DNA of 64,000 nucleotides from Rhizobium sp. RU33A (lineage in GTDB: Bacteria > Pseudomonadota > Alphaproteobacteria > Rhizobiales > Rhizobiaceae), in assembly GCF_900156055.1 (NCBI RefSeq), contig NZ_FTMQ01000003.1, positions 496,001 to 560,000 on the forward strand. Direction: 5' to 3'. Positions 16,707 to 26,030 of this stretch are shown here, piece by piece. The notes beneath the pieces are model-generated. The model was not told the DNA's origin, made no database searches, and saw nothing but the letters and a program-made list of their open reading frames with translations. Numbering within the stretch: position 1 is the stretch's first letter; every line of letters begins with the position of its first letter. Made by a program: the position numbers and the translations under genes.

Positions 16707-18986
16707 TCAGGCGCCCCGTTCGATCCGGACCGGCACGGACTTGTAAGCCGGGGTTTTCGAGGCGCGGTCGTGATGCGCCAAGGGCACCAGCGGATTGAGC
16801 TCCGGGTAATAGCCGCCGACGCAGCCATCCGGCAGGTCGAAGGGCAGGACCTCGAGCCCGCCGACGCGACGGTCGACCCCATCTTCGGCATCGCTGACCA
16901 GCGTCACGCGCTCGCCGACGGTAAGCCCATGTCGCTCGATCTCGGCGGGGCTGATCAACAGCACATCGCGCTTGCCCTCAATGCCCCGCAGGCGGTCGCT
17001 ATAGCCATAGACCGTCGTGTTGAACTGGTCGTTGCTGCGCAAGGTCACCAGGCTCATTCTGCCCGGTGCCGGCTGAAAGCCGGTGGCCGAGAGCATCTCG
17101 GGCGTGACGAACTCGGCTTTGCCGCTCTCCGTCTTCCACTGCCGCTCGCGGGCGGAGTTGCCGCGATAGAAGCCGCCGGGCGTGAAGATCCGGGCATTGA
17201 AATCGCGGAATTCCTCGGGATAAGTCCTCTCGATCAGATCGCGGACGGACGCCGTGTCGCGCGCCCAGTGGCTCCACAGCATCTTCGTGTTCTGCGGCAG
17301 GGTCGCCTCGGCGAGCCGGCTGACGATCTCGATCTCGGATTTCAGGTGTTCGCTCGCCGGCGTGCGCTTGCCGACAGACCCGTGAACGCAGCTCAGGCTG
17401 TCTTCCATCGACACGACTTGCGGATGGCCGGTCAATGGATCCATTTCGCTGCGTCCGAGACAGGGCAGGAGATAGGCGATCTCGCCGTTGAACAGGTGGC
17501 CGCGATTGAGCTTGGTGGCGATCTGGACCGTGAGCCGCTGCCGCGGCCAAGCCTCCTCCATCGCCTGCTGTTCGGGGATCGCGCGCAGAAAATTGCCGCC
17601 GAGCGCGACAAAGGCCGAGACCTCGCCCTTGAGAATGGCCTCGCAGGCCTCGACCGTGTTCATGCCCTTCTCGCGCGGCGGCGAGAAATCGAACAGCTCC
17701 GCGAGCCGGTCGAGCGGCACGAGTTCCGGCTTTTCCGCAATGCCCACGGTGCGCTGACCCTGGACATTGGAATGGCCACGCACCGGCGAAATCCCGGCGC
17801 CCTGTCGGCCGATATTCCCCTTCATCAGCAGCAGGTTGGTGTAAGTCGAAATGTTCTCGAAGCCATGCACATGCTGGGTGAGCCCCATGCCATAGATGCC
17901 GATGGTGTTTTCGGCTTCCACATAGACGGCCCCCGCCGCCTCGATCGCCGCACGCGTGAGCCCGGAGACCTCCTCGATCTCGGCCCAGTCGAGCGCTCTC
18001 ACCCGCGCCTCGAAATCTTCGAAGCCGACGGTATCCTCGGCGATGAAGGCGCGGTCGATGACCTGACGATTGTCGGCTTGCGCCGCATCGTCGGCGGCCA
18101 GCACATGTTTGCAGAGCCCGAGCAGCACGGCGATATCGCCGCCCGGTTTTACCTGGTGATACTGGCAGGACAGCGCCGTTTCGCTGCCGGTCACCATTGC
18201 CGTCGGCTCCTGTGGATTGATCATCTTCTCCAGCCCCCGCTCGCGAACGGGGTTGAAGGTCACGATCCGACAGCCACGCCTGACCGCCGCCTGCAGCACA
18301 TGCAGGAAGCGCGGGCTGTTGGAGCCGGTATTCTGGCCGAAAAAGAAGAGCGCATCGCAATGTTTGAAATCGTCGAGCACGACGGTGCCAACCGGCGAGC
18401 CGATCACCTTCTTCAGGGTGACCGACGTCGTCTCATGACACATGTTGGAACTGTCGGGCAGATTGTTGTGCCCATAGGCCCGGGCAAATAGCGCCCAGCA
18501 ATAGGACGTCTCAAGGCTGGCGCGGCCGGAGGTGTAAAAGACCGTCTTCTTCGGATCCATGGCCTTCAACTCACGCCCGATCTCGGCGAATGCCTCGTCC
18601 CAGGAGCAGGGCACGTAATGGTCGCTCGCCCTGTCGTAACGCATCGGATGGGTCAGCCGTCCCAACTGCTCCAGATCGTAATCGCTGAAGGTCTTCAGCT
18701 CGGTCAGGCTGTGACGGGCAAAGACGTCCGGAGTGGCCGTTCGGCTGGTCAGCTCCCAGAGCGTCGCCTTGGCGCCGTTTTCGCAGAATTCGACGGGATG
18801 GTGATCGGCGGGTTTTGTCCAGGCGCAGGAGACACAGGCGAAACCACCCGGCTTGTTCTGCTCCAGAAGTGTCGCGATCGCCCCGGCGCTGATGCCTTCG
18901 TCGCCAGCGATCCGGGCAATGGCTCGAAGCGAACCCCAGCCGCCTGCCGGCCCGTCATACGTCACCGTCGCATCATCCTTCGCCAT
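16707..18986 (-). CDS. YdeP-type molybdopterin oxidoreductase (FdhF-like)
   Basis: 759-residue molybdopterin enzyme of the YdeP group (formate dehydrogenase-H-like alpha subunit). A reduced cysteine set lies near the N-terminus (CVSCAWTKP ... EFCENGAK). The likely molybdenum ligand is the cysteine in SSNMCHETTSV, not selenocysteine. Other features are FFFGQNTGSNSPRF, RGHSNVQGQRT, and the C-terminal dinucleotide-binding domain with TVGERVTLVSD. There is no twin-arginine signal, so it is probably cytoplasmic. In E. coli YdeP is linked to acid resistance. It stands alone; no fdhD is seen. Confidence 0.88.
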   Translation of the reverse strand: MAKDDATVTYDGPAGGWGSLRAIARIAGDEGISAGAIATLLEQNKPGGFACVSCAWTKPADHHPVEFCENGAKATLWELTSRTATPDVFARHSLTELKTFSDYDLEQLGRLTHPMRYDRASDHYVPCSWDEAFAEIGRELKAMDPKKTVFYTSGRASLETSYCWALFARAYGHNNLPDSSNMCHETTSVTLKKVIGSPVGTVVLDDFKHCDALFFFGQNTGSNSPRFLHVLQAAVRRGCRIVTFNPVRERGLEKMINPQEPTAMVTGSETALSCQYHQVKPGGDIAVLLGLCKHVLAADDAAQADNRQVIDRAFIAEDTVGFEDFEARVRALDWAEIEEVSGLTRAAIEAAGAVYVEAENTIGIYGMGLTQHVHGFENISTYTNLLLMKGNIGRQGAGISPVRGHSNVQGQRTVGIAEKPELVPLDRLAELFDFSPPREKGMNTVEACEAILKGEVSAFVALGGNFLRAIPEQQAMEEAWPRQRLTVQIATKLNRGHLFNGEIAYLLPCLGRSEMDPLTGHPQVVSMEDSLSCVHGSVGKRTPASEHLKSEIEIVSRLAEATLPQNTKMLWSHWARDTASVRDLIERTYPEEFRDFNARIFTPGGFYRGNSARERQWKTESGKAEFVTPEMLSATGFQPAPGRMSLVTLRSNDQFNTTVYGYSDRLRGIEGKRDVLLISPAEIERHGLTVGERVTLVSDAEDGVDRRVGGLEVLPFDLPDGCVGGYYPELNPLVPLAHHDRASKTPAYKSVPVRIERGA

Positions 18987-19229
18987 TATCCGCTCCCTTC
19001 AAATCTGTTTCGAAGGGAGAACGGCCGGAGGCGCGATTGGTTGCGCGGGGCGGGGAACAACAGCCTGCGCGTTGCACACAAACGGGTGAGGCCCCCATAT
19101 TGAGTGCGAGATGCACCGGGCATTCTTCACCTCCGCCGCTTGCAAGCCGGACAGCGGCCACTACCCTTAAGGCTGGACCTGACGCGCCGGTTACGCTAGC
19201 CGAGTGTTGCGACCCCGTGTCTGGAGTGA

Positions 19230-20717
19230 ATGATGGCGCCTCCCACCCTTTTTTCGCCTTCCCGAAATTGCTGGCGCGTCGAGAAAGCCGACGACTTCTC
19301 GATTCTGATCGATGCCAATGACTATTTCGCCTCGATCCGTGCCTCGATGATGGCGGCTAAGCGGGTGATCTACTTCGTCGGCTGGGACTTCGATGCCACG
19401 ATCACCCTTGGTCACCCCAAGGTCGATGATGGCGCGCCCCGCCGGGTTGGCGACTTCCTTCTCTGGCTGGCCCGCCGAACGCCCGGCCTCGAAATCAAGA
19501 TCCTGCTGTGGAGCCCGGCTCCGCTTGCCAGCTGGGCAAGGCCTTCGAACCTGCCCTATCTCTTGCGCTGGAAATGGAACAGGCAGATTTCCGTCCGCCT
19601 CGACGGCAAGCATCCCCTGGGCAGTTCGCACCATCAGAAGATGCTGGTGATCGATGATGCCGTTGCCTATTGCGGTGGCATCGACGTGACGCTTGATCGC
19701 TGGGACACGCGCGAGCATCTCGACGAAAACCCCGACAGGCGCCGCCCCAATGGCAAGCCCTACGGCCCCTGGCACGACATCTCGAGCCGTTTCACCGGTC
19801 CTGCCGCACAGGCGCTCGGCGAACTCTGCCGTCATCGCTGGACCCGTGCCGGCGGAAAGGATGTGGCCCCGGTGACCTCAGAGCCGGCTCAGGCGGAGGT
19901 TGCGCCGAACTTCTCCTTCGGCAGCGTCAACCTCGCGATCGCCCGCACCAGCCCCGCCTATCAGAACGAGACCGCCGTCACCGAGATCGAGCAGCTCTAT
20001 CTCGACATGATCAACACGGCCCGGCACACTGTCTATGCCGAAAGCCAGTACTTCGCCTCGCGCGCCATCGCACAAGCCATCGCGCGCAGACTCGCGGAGC
20101 CGGACGGGCCGGAATTCGTGCTGATCAATCCAACGGTCTCGGACAACTGGCTCGGCACGATCGCCATGGACACGGCCCGCGCCCGGCTCGCCGAATCCTT
20201 GCGCCGACACGACGACCACGGACGCTTCAAAATCTATCACCCGGTCACCGCCGGAGGGCAGGCGATCTACGTGCATGCCAAGCTGATGATCGTCGACGAC
20301 CAGTATCTCCGCGTCGGCTCCTCCAACATCAACAACCGCTCGATGCGCTTCGACCAGGAATGCGACGTGGCGCTTGAGGCGGGCGGTTCGGAAGACCTCT
20401 CGGCGAAGATCACAAGCTTCCGCAACGACCTGCTGGCCGAGCACCTGGGGGTGACACCCGACGCAATCGAAGGGGCCATCGCTCATTGCGGCTCGCTGAT
20501 TGCAGCCATCGAGCAGCTGAGGGCAGAAAACGAGGCCACGGGGGGCGAAACGCTGAAGTTCTACGAGACGCCGGCGATTTCAGACCTCGAAGAATGGCTC
20601 GCCGACCACGAAATCCTCGACCCGGAGGGTTCGGACGCAGTGTTCGAGCCGATCGAGAAGCGGGGGCTGTTTAGAGGGATGCTGAAGCGGCCGAGGCGGC
20701 GGAAGGCGGGCGGCTAG
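19230..20717 (+). CDS. Phospholipase D family protein
   Basis: 495-residue phospholipase D/cardiolipin synthase-like protein with two HKD motifs: HHQKMLVIDDAVAYCGGID at about residues 134-152 and HAKLMIVDDQYLRVGSSNINNRS at about 346-368. There is no signal or membrane segment, so it resembles soluble eukaryote-like PLDs rather than membrane-bound Cls. Two adjacent ATG codons (19230 and 19233) are possible starts, with GGAG just upstream favouring the second. The C-terminus is lysine/arginine-rich. It may act on phosphatidylcholine or another phospholipid; substrate unknown. Confidence 0.9.
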   Translation: MMAPPTLFSPSRNCWRVEKADDFSILIDANDYFASIRASMMAAKRVIYFVGWDFDATITLGHPKVDDGAPRRVGDFLLWLARRTPGLEIKILLWSPAPLASWARPSNLPYLLRWKWNRQISVRLDGKHPLGSSHHQKMLVIDDAVAYCGGIDVTLDRWDTREHLDENPDRRRPNGKPYGPWHDISSRFTGPAAQALGELCRHRWTRAGGKDVAPVTSEPAQAEVAPNFSFGSVNLAIARTSPAYQNETAVTEIEQLYLDMINTARHTVYAESQYFASRAIAQAIARRLAEPDGPEFVLINPTVSDNWLGTIAMDTARARLAESLRRHDDHGRFKIYHPVTAGGQAIYVHAKLMIVDDQYLRVGSSNINNRSMRFDQECDVALEAGGSEDLSAKITSFRNDLLAEHLGVTPDAIEGAIAHCGSLIAAIEQLRAENEATGGETLKFYETPAISDLEEWLADHEILDPEGSDAVFEPIEKRGLFRGMLKRPRRRKAGG

Positions 20718-20739
20718 AAGCCGGGGCGTTATTGGCGGC

Positions 20740-21093
20740 TTGACGCAAGCAGCTGCGACTACTGTGTTTCCCGATGGCATGGTCAAATTCGTCCACTGCG
20801 CCCCGAGTGATTATTACTCCGGCAAGGCCGGCGATGTGCTCACCGTCGACTTCACTGTCGCCGACATTCCCTGCGTGGGCCAGAACGGCGGACCCGCCTT
20901 CAAACACTCGGAAGCTTTCTCCTTCCAGATATCAATCGAAGACCAGGAAGAAACCGACGGCTACTGGAACGCCACAGTCGGCAATGGTGGACAGGCAAGC
21001 GCCTGCGGCTGGTGCTGAGGCCTAGCGCGTTCGAGGCGATGATGGAGATGGGGAAGATTGATGCGCGAAGATTGAGGCGGCTAGAGGGGGTGA
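20740..21093 (+). pseudogene. Broken VOC (PhnB-like, 3-dmu-9_3-mt) family gene
   Basis: A short frame (TTG at 20740, or ATG at 20779, to TGA at 21018) encodes FVHCAPSDYYSGKAGDVLTV, GQNGGPAFKHSEAFSFQI and ETDGYWNATVGNGG, all of which match the middle of PhnB-like VOC proteins. The first beta-alpha part is missing. The frame stops right after ACGWC, where family members continue with a KDKWG-like segment. Nine bases later the family C-terminal helix resumes as AFEAMMEMGKID and is then frameshifted. So the gene has lost its 5' end and about 25-30 internal codons. Confidence 0.7.
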
Positions 21094-21355
21094 GAGCGGC
21101 CGCCTCCTCGCTAGAGCCGGATGCCACACAGTCTGCGGCTCTCTTCTTTCAAGATATCTATGGACGAAAAATTTACGTTTGATCGACTTCGAGTGAAGGT
21201 TTGTGCGTCGAATATCTTTGCCTTCGAGTGAGATGTTGGTCGAACCTGTGGTGGGTGCAGACGTAGGAATGAATGTCGCCGTATATTGAAATTGCTAATT
21301 TGGCCGAGTTGATGTGAGATTCGGTGAGTGTAAAACTCTGAGGAACGTGGTCGGT

Positions 21356-22813
21356 ATGTCAGGTGTATCTATCATTGCTGTATTCCACCAAATTAGGAAT
21401 TGGGGCGCGCGCTATTTTCCTGATTATCTCGAGTCCACGCATTTAAAACGCAGTCGAGAGATTTACAAGAAAAAGGATATAGAAGCCGTGCCTGCTAGCA
21501 TACCTGCGGAAACCCAGCGTGTTGCTTTGAAGCAGGTTTTCGCCGCTGAATTCTATACGCCCGCCCATGCCGCACGGCTTTTCGGGGCATTCGAAAAATT
21601 GGGCTGGAGTTCGCCCGACACGTCACCGTTCCGCATGGACGCTGCCGAGCGGGTTACGAGATCACGCAGGCGCTTCGACGCCATGTGGCTTAACCTCGGC
21701 ACTATTGTTCCCCCTGGCACCAAGCGAGTCTTCCGGGACGCTACTGTGTGTGATCTTCCCAAAGGTTTTGTAGCTGCCCACGCCAATTTTTTTTCTATAA
21801 GCCCTTCACTGAGTTGCATAGTCGTAGCCTTCGATGCCAATACCGAGACCGAAGAACGATTTGACAATATTGCCCGCTCTCCACTGGGGACGAAGCTGAC
21901 GCGCATCAAGCGAGGCTTTTCGATAGCTCGTCCACGCAATGTGAAGCAGCAAGCCATTGGTGATGCCCGTCAAAGCAATCGGAACGACATACTTAGCTGG
22001 TTCAAGACATATCTTCCCGGGGCATTTTCGACTAGCGAGAGTTTGGAATTATTACCCACATGTGAACTAATGTTTACGGATGGCCTCCGTGCCTGCGACG
22101 ATAGAACAAGCAATGGTCTTTGGAGAGAATATCTCGGCCTAGACTATGGCTTGGGAGGTTGGGATAGTTCCGACATGAACGGACTTACATTTGTCCATCC
22201 GGTTTCGAGTCAGGATAGGGATCAAGGCCATTCTCTGCTCTATATTGAGCGTAGCGCACTAAAGAGAATTGAGAATTCAACATATGGTGGTGACAGTGAT
22301 CAGGCTTATATCAATAGGCTTTCGACCGACCTGCCTGGGTTTATCGGATATTGGGGCATTGGTGCGCTCCTGAGGCTGTACCAAGAAGAGATAAGCGTGG
22401 TCCGAGATGCCGGGTCGTCATCGGTGCAGTCAGGGGATGCCTCGGGGGCTGTTAAACGACTTCAGCGGGTTACTTCTAACAGCATTGATATTTCATTACT
22501 TGCGTCTGAGTTGCCGGACGCTCTCCGGAACGTACACTGGACAGGATGCGACTTCTTCCGGAAATCGGGCGATGAGCCGCCAACGAGCTTAGTTGCTGCC
22601 TCGAGTCAGTGGTCAACAGAATTGTTGGAACGTTTAGGTACATCAGACCGCGCAATCAGGGACTTGTTGGTGCAACAAGGCAATCTGATAAATAGTCTCG
22701 AAGCAATCGCGTCGCAGCGAACAATGTCGCGTTTAACGTTCGCAATGACCCTCTTAACTGTAGCTATTTTCATTTTGACGGCTGTAATGGCCGTTCCCGT
22801 AGTGTATCCTTAA
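21356..22813 (+). CDS. Unknown tail-anchored protein, probably horizontally acquired
   Basis: 485-residue protein that I do not recognise. Start at 21356 is chosen because GAGGA lies 11 bases upstream; a GTG at 21314 is possible. Residues 1 to about 440 look soluble, with an arginine/lysine-rich start, no signal peptide, and blocks such as GYWGIGALLRLYQEEIS near the middle-to-end. A helical stretch (about 420-455) leads into one C-terminal membrane span, LTFAMTLLTVAIFILTAVMAV, leaving only a few residues outside. Base composition and codons (TCA, GTA, ATA, AGA frequent) differ sharply from neighbours, as do the flanks. Function cannot be assigned. Confidence 0.8.
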   Translation: MSGVSIIAVFHQIRNWGARYFPDYLESTHLKRSREIYKKKDIEAVPASIPAETQRVALKQVFAAEFYTPAHAARLFGAFEKLGWSSPDTSPFRMDAAERVTRSRRRFDAMWLNLGTIVPPGTKRVFRDATVCDLPKGFVAAHANFFSISPSLSCIVVAFDANTETEERFDNIARSPLGTKLTRIKRGFSIARPRNVKQQAIGDARQSNRNDILSWFKTYLPGAFSTSESLELLPTCELMFTDGLRACDDRTSNGLWREYLGLDYGLGGWDSSDMNGLTFVHPVSSQDRDQGHSLLYIERSALKRIENSTYGGDSDQAYINRLSTDLPGFIGYWGIGALLRLYQEEISVVRDAGSSSVQSGDASGAVKRLQRVTSNSIDISLLASELPDALRNVHWTGCDFFRKSGDEPPTSLVAASSQWSTELLERLGTSDRAIRDLLVQQGNLINSLEAIASQRTMSRLTFAMTLLTVAIFILTAVMAVPVVYP

Positions 22814-22977
22814 CCGTCCGAAGCCGAAATCGCGTGGGACTGATTAGCGCATGCCTATGTCGCTGAATCCTCCAAACTGCTGTCTGCCCTCACCACGGCT
22901 GATTTAATATGTTCGAAGGATCGGAAGCCGAGCTTGGTTCGGCGCCGAAGTAAGCAAGCCAGTTAGTCCCACCCCCT

Positions 22978-23592
22978 CTAAAACCGAACCGTATCCCCCT
23001 CCATCGCCTTATCCAGCAACACCCCATACTCCGCCTTTGGAATATCCACCGCCCCGAACGTCTTCAGATGTTCGGTGGTGAACTGCGTGTCCAGAAGCGT
23101 GAAACCACGCTCCCGCAACCGCTCCACCAGATGCACCAGGCAGATCTTCGAGGCATTGGTGCGCCTTGAGAACATGCTCTCGCCGAAATAGGCGGAGCCG
23201 AGCGTGACGCCGTAGAGGCCGCCGACGAGTTCGTCGCCTTCCCAGGCCTCGACGCTATGGGCATGGCCGAGGCGGTGCAGCGCGCTGTAGAGGTCGCGGA
23301 TGGTCTGGTTGATCCAGGTGCTCGGCCGGTCGTCTGCCGCTTCCGCGCATTTGGCCACCACCTGGTCGAAGGCAGTGTCGAAGCGGATGTCGAAGGGGGC
23401 TTTGCGGATCGCCTTCTGCAGGCTTTTCGAGACGTGGAAATCGTCGAGCGGGATAATTCCGCGGATGTCTGGCTCGACCCAGAAGAGTTCGGGGTCATCG
23501 GCCGATTCCGACATCGGGAACATGCCGATGGAATAGGCGCGCAGCAGGAGCTCCGGCGTGATGCTTCGGTCCCTGCTGCGTCGCCCAGCCAT
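22978..23592 (-). CDS. aat: Leucyl/phenylalanyl-tRNA--protein transferase
   Basis: 204-residue transferase of the N-end rule pathway, which adds Leu or Phe to proteins with N-terminal Arg or Lys and so marks them for ClpAP. Family motifs are [70 protein letters not shown] and LLDTQF. Length is normal for alphaproteobacteria. It starts 3 bases after the accC stop on the same strand and is probably co-transcribed with accB and accC. Confidence 0.96.
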   Translation of the reverse strand: MAGRRSRDRSITPELLLRAYSIGMFPMSESADDPELFWVEPDIRGIIPLDDFHVSKSLQKAIRKAPFDIRFDTAFDQVVAKCAEAADDRPSTWINQTIRDLYSALHRLGHAHSVEAWEGDELVGGLYGVTLGSAYFGESMFSRRTNASKICLVHLVERLRERGFTLLDTQFTTEHLKTFGAVDIPKAEYGVLLDKAMEGDTVRF

Positions 23593-23595
23593 TTT

Positions 23596-24948
23596 TTACT
23601 TGGCCGAGGTTTCGGCCAGATATTTCTCCAGCCAGTGGATGTCGTAGTCGCCGTTGGCAATGTCCTGATTGGCCACGAGATCCTGGAACAGCGGCAGCGT
23701 CGTCTTGATGCCGTCGACGACGAATTCGTCGAGCACGCGGCGCAGACGCATCATGCATTCGACGCGGGTGCGTCCATGCACGATCAGCTTGCCGATCAGG
23801 CTGTCATAGTAAGGCGGGATCTTGTAGCCGGCATAGACGCCCGAATCGACGCGAACGCCGAGGCCACCCGGTGCATGGAAATGCGTGATCGTGCCGGGCG
23901 ACGGCACGAAGGTGCGCGGATCCTCGGCATTGATGCGGCATTCGATGGCATGGCCCGAGAACACCACCTGATCCTGCGTGACGGAGAGGCCGGCGCCGGA
24001 GGCGACGCGGATCTGCTCATGCACGAGGTCGATGCCGGTGATCGCTTCGGTGATCGGATGCTCCACCTGCAGGCGGGTGTTCATTTCGATGAAATAGAAC
24101 TCGCCGTTTTCGTAGAGGAATTCGATCGTGCCGGCGCCCCGGTACTTCATCTTCTTCATGGCTTCGGCGCAGATCGAACCGATCTTCATCCGCTGCTCGA
24201 CATTGAGGGCCGGGGAGTTCGCCTCTTCCCAGACCTTCTGGTGGCGGCGCTGCAGAGAGCAGTCGCGTTCACCGAGATGGATGGCGTTGCCTTCGCCGTC
24301 ACCGACAACCTGCACCTCGATATGGCGCGGCTTGCCGAGATACTTTTCCATGTAGACGGCGTCGTTGCCGAAGGCTGCAAGCGCTTCGGAGCGAGCGGTC
24401 GAGACGGCCTCTTCCAGCTCTTCTTCGGTCTTTGCCACCTTCATGCCGCGGCCACCGCCGCCGGCGGTCGCCTTGATCAGCACGGGGAAGCCGATTTCGC
24501 GGGCGATTTCCAGCGCATTCTCAGGCTTCACTTCGCCGGCCGAGCCCGGAACAACGGGTATGCCGAGTTCGACCGCGGTCTTCTTCGCCGTGATCTTGTC
24601 GCCCATCAGACGGATATGCTCCGCCGTCGGTCCGATGAAGGTGATGCCATGGGCGTCGAGGATATCGGCGAACTTGGCGTTCTCAGACAGGAAGCCGTAG
24701 CCCGGATGGACCGCGTCAGCGCCAGTGATCTCGCAGGCAGCCACGATCTGGTGGATGTTGAGATAGCTGTCGCGCGACGGCGGCGGGCCGATGCACACGC
24801 TCTCGTCGGCAAGGCGCACATGCATGGCGTTTGCGTCGGCGGTCGAATGGACCGCCACGGTCGCAATGCCGAGCTCCTTGCAGGCGCGCAGCACGCGAAG
24901 GGCGATTTCGCCGCGGTTGGCGATGAGAATCTTCGAGATGGCTGTCAT
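23596..24948 (-). CDS. accC: Acetyl-CoA carboxylase, biotin carboxylase subunit
   Basis: 450-residue enzyme that carboxylates biotin on AccB using ATP and bicarbonate, the first step of fatty acid synthesis. Seen are the N-terminal [17 protein letters not shown], the ATP-grasp glycine loop [27 protein letters not shown], and the catalytic [16 protein letters not shown]. Length matches the family. It follows accB after 4 bases and precedes aat. The carboxyltransferase genes accA and accD are not in this window. Confidence 0.98.
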   Translation of the reverse strand: MTAISKILIANRGEIALRVLRACKELGIATVAVHSTADANAMHVRLADESVCIGPPPSRDSYLNIHQIVAACEITGADAVHPGYGFLSENAKFADILDAHGITFIGPTAEHIRLMGDKITAKKTAVELGIPVVPGSAGEVKPENALEIAREIGFPVLIKATAGGGGRGMKVAKTEEELEEAVSTARSEALAAFGNDAVYMEKYLGKPRHIEVQVVGDGEGNAIHLGERDCSLQRRHQKVWEEANSPALNVEQRMKIGSICAEAMKKMKYRGAGTIEFLYENGEFYFIEMNTRLQVEHPITEAITGIDLVHEQIRVASGAGLSVTQDQVVFSGHAIECRINAEDPRTFVPSPGTITHFHAPGGLGVRVDSGVYAGYKIPPYYDSLIGKLIVHGRTRVECMMRLRRVLDEFVVDGIKTTLPLFQDLVANQDIANGDYDIHWLEKYLAETSAK

Positions 24949-24952
24949 CGGC

Positions 24953-25426
24953 TTACTCGATGATCACAAGAGGCTCGCCGTATTCGACCGGGCTTGCATC
25001 ATCGATAACGATCTCGACGACCTTGCCGGACTTGGGCGAGGGGATCTGGTTCATGGTCTTCATGGCTTCGATGATGAGAAGCGTCTGGCCTTCCTTGACC
25101 ATCTGGCCGACTTCAACGAAAGCGCGCGCGCCCGGGGCCGGCGACAGGTAAACGGTTCCGACCATCGGTGCGGTTACAGCGTTGGAAAGGTCACGGGCGG
25201 CAGGGGCAGCCGGCGCTGCAGCAGCAGGAGCGGCAGCCGGTGCGGCCGGTGCCTGGTAGGCATAGCCCTGCATCTGCTGCGGCATCATCATCGGGGTGCC
25301 GTTGCGCGAAACGCGGATGCGCAGGTCGTCCTGCTCCACTTCGATCTCGGTCAGATCGGTGTCGTTGAGGATGTTTGCGAGATCGCGGATCAGCTTCTGA
25401 TCAATGCCCGATTTCTTTTCAGCCAT
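24953..25426 (-). CDS. accB: Acetyl-CoA carboxylase, biotin carboxyl carrier protein
   Basis: 157-residue biotin carrier. The biotinylated lysine lies in [13 protein letters not shown] near residue 123. An alanine/proline-rich flexible linker (about residues 55-80) separates it from an N-terminal region with [19 protein letters not shown]. The gene is followed by accC with a 4-base gap, so production is balanced by co-expression. The aroQ gene lies 22 bases upstream on the same strand, which suggests a larger aroQ-accB-accC-aat unit. Confidence 0.97.
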   Translation of the reverse strand: MAEKKSGIDQKLIRDLANILNDTDLTEIEVEQDDLRIRVSRNGTPMMMPQQMQGYAYQAPAAPAAAPAAAAPAAPAARDLSNAVTAPMVGTVYLSPAPGARAFVEVGQMVKEGQTLLIIEAMKTMNQIPSPKSGKVVEIVIDDASPVEYGEPLVIIE

Positions 25427-25448
25427 GGGTGGGTGTCCTGTATTCTTG

Positions 25449-25889
25449 TTATTGCGTGATGGTTTTCAGCGCCTGAAGCGCCAGGATGTAGCTTTGAGGT
25501 CCGAAACCGCAGATGACGCCTTTGCACGCGGGCGCTATCACCGATTTGTGGCGGAATTCCTCGCGCGCATGCACGTTGGAAATATGCACCTCGATCACCG
25601 GAAGCGGGGATACGGCCTTGATCGCGTCATGCAGGGCAATCGACGTATGCGTATAGGCTCCGGCATTGATTACAACGCCGACCGACTTCTCCCCTGCCTC
25701 GTGCAGCCAGCCCACGAGGTCGCCCTCGTGATTGGACTGACGGAAGTCGATGGTCAGGCCGAGCTCGGCACCGGCAACCTTGCAGTCTGCCTCGATGTCG
25801 GCGAGCGTCTTGCCGCCATAAATCCCGGGTTCCCGCTTTCCCAGCATGTTGAGATTGGGGCCGTTCAGCACGAAAATGGTTTTGCTCAT
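25449..25889 (-). CDS. aroQ: 3-dehydroquinate dehydratase, type II
   Basis: 146-residue type II dehydroquinase of the shikimate pathway, converting 3-dehydroquinate to 3-dehydroshikimate. Motifs are [20 protein letters not shown] with the active-site tyrosine and arginine, [35 protein letters not shown] with the active-site histidine, and the C-terminal [11 protein letters not shown]. Length is normal. It is the first gene upstream of accB. The upstream 140 bases separate it from a DsbA-like gene on the same strand. Confidence 0.97.
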   Translation of the reverse strand: MSKTIFVLNGPNLNMLGKREPGIYGGKTLADIEADCKVAGAELGLTIDFRQSNHEGDLVGWLHEAGEKSVGVVINAGAYTHTSIALHDAIKAVSPLPVIEVHISNVHAREEFRHKSVIAPACKGVICGFGPQSYILALQALKTITQ

Positions 25890-26030
25890 CTACGCTTCCG
25901 TCGACTTTCAACCGCCTCCTATAGACCGAGAGGCCCTGTAGGGAAAGCCCTTTGCCGTGATCGTGCCAAACCGTCCCCGAAAATCCGGGGAAGGGTTAAG
26001 ATCGCAGCGTGAAGGCGGGAGGGATCTGTC

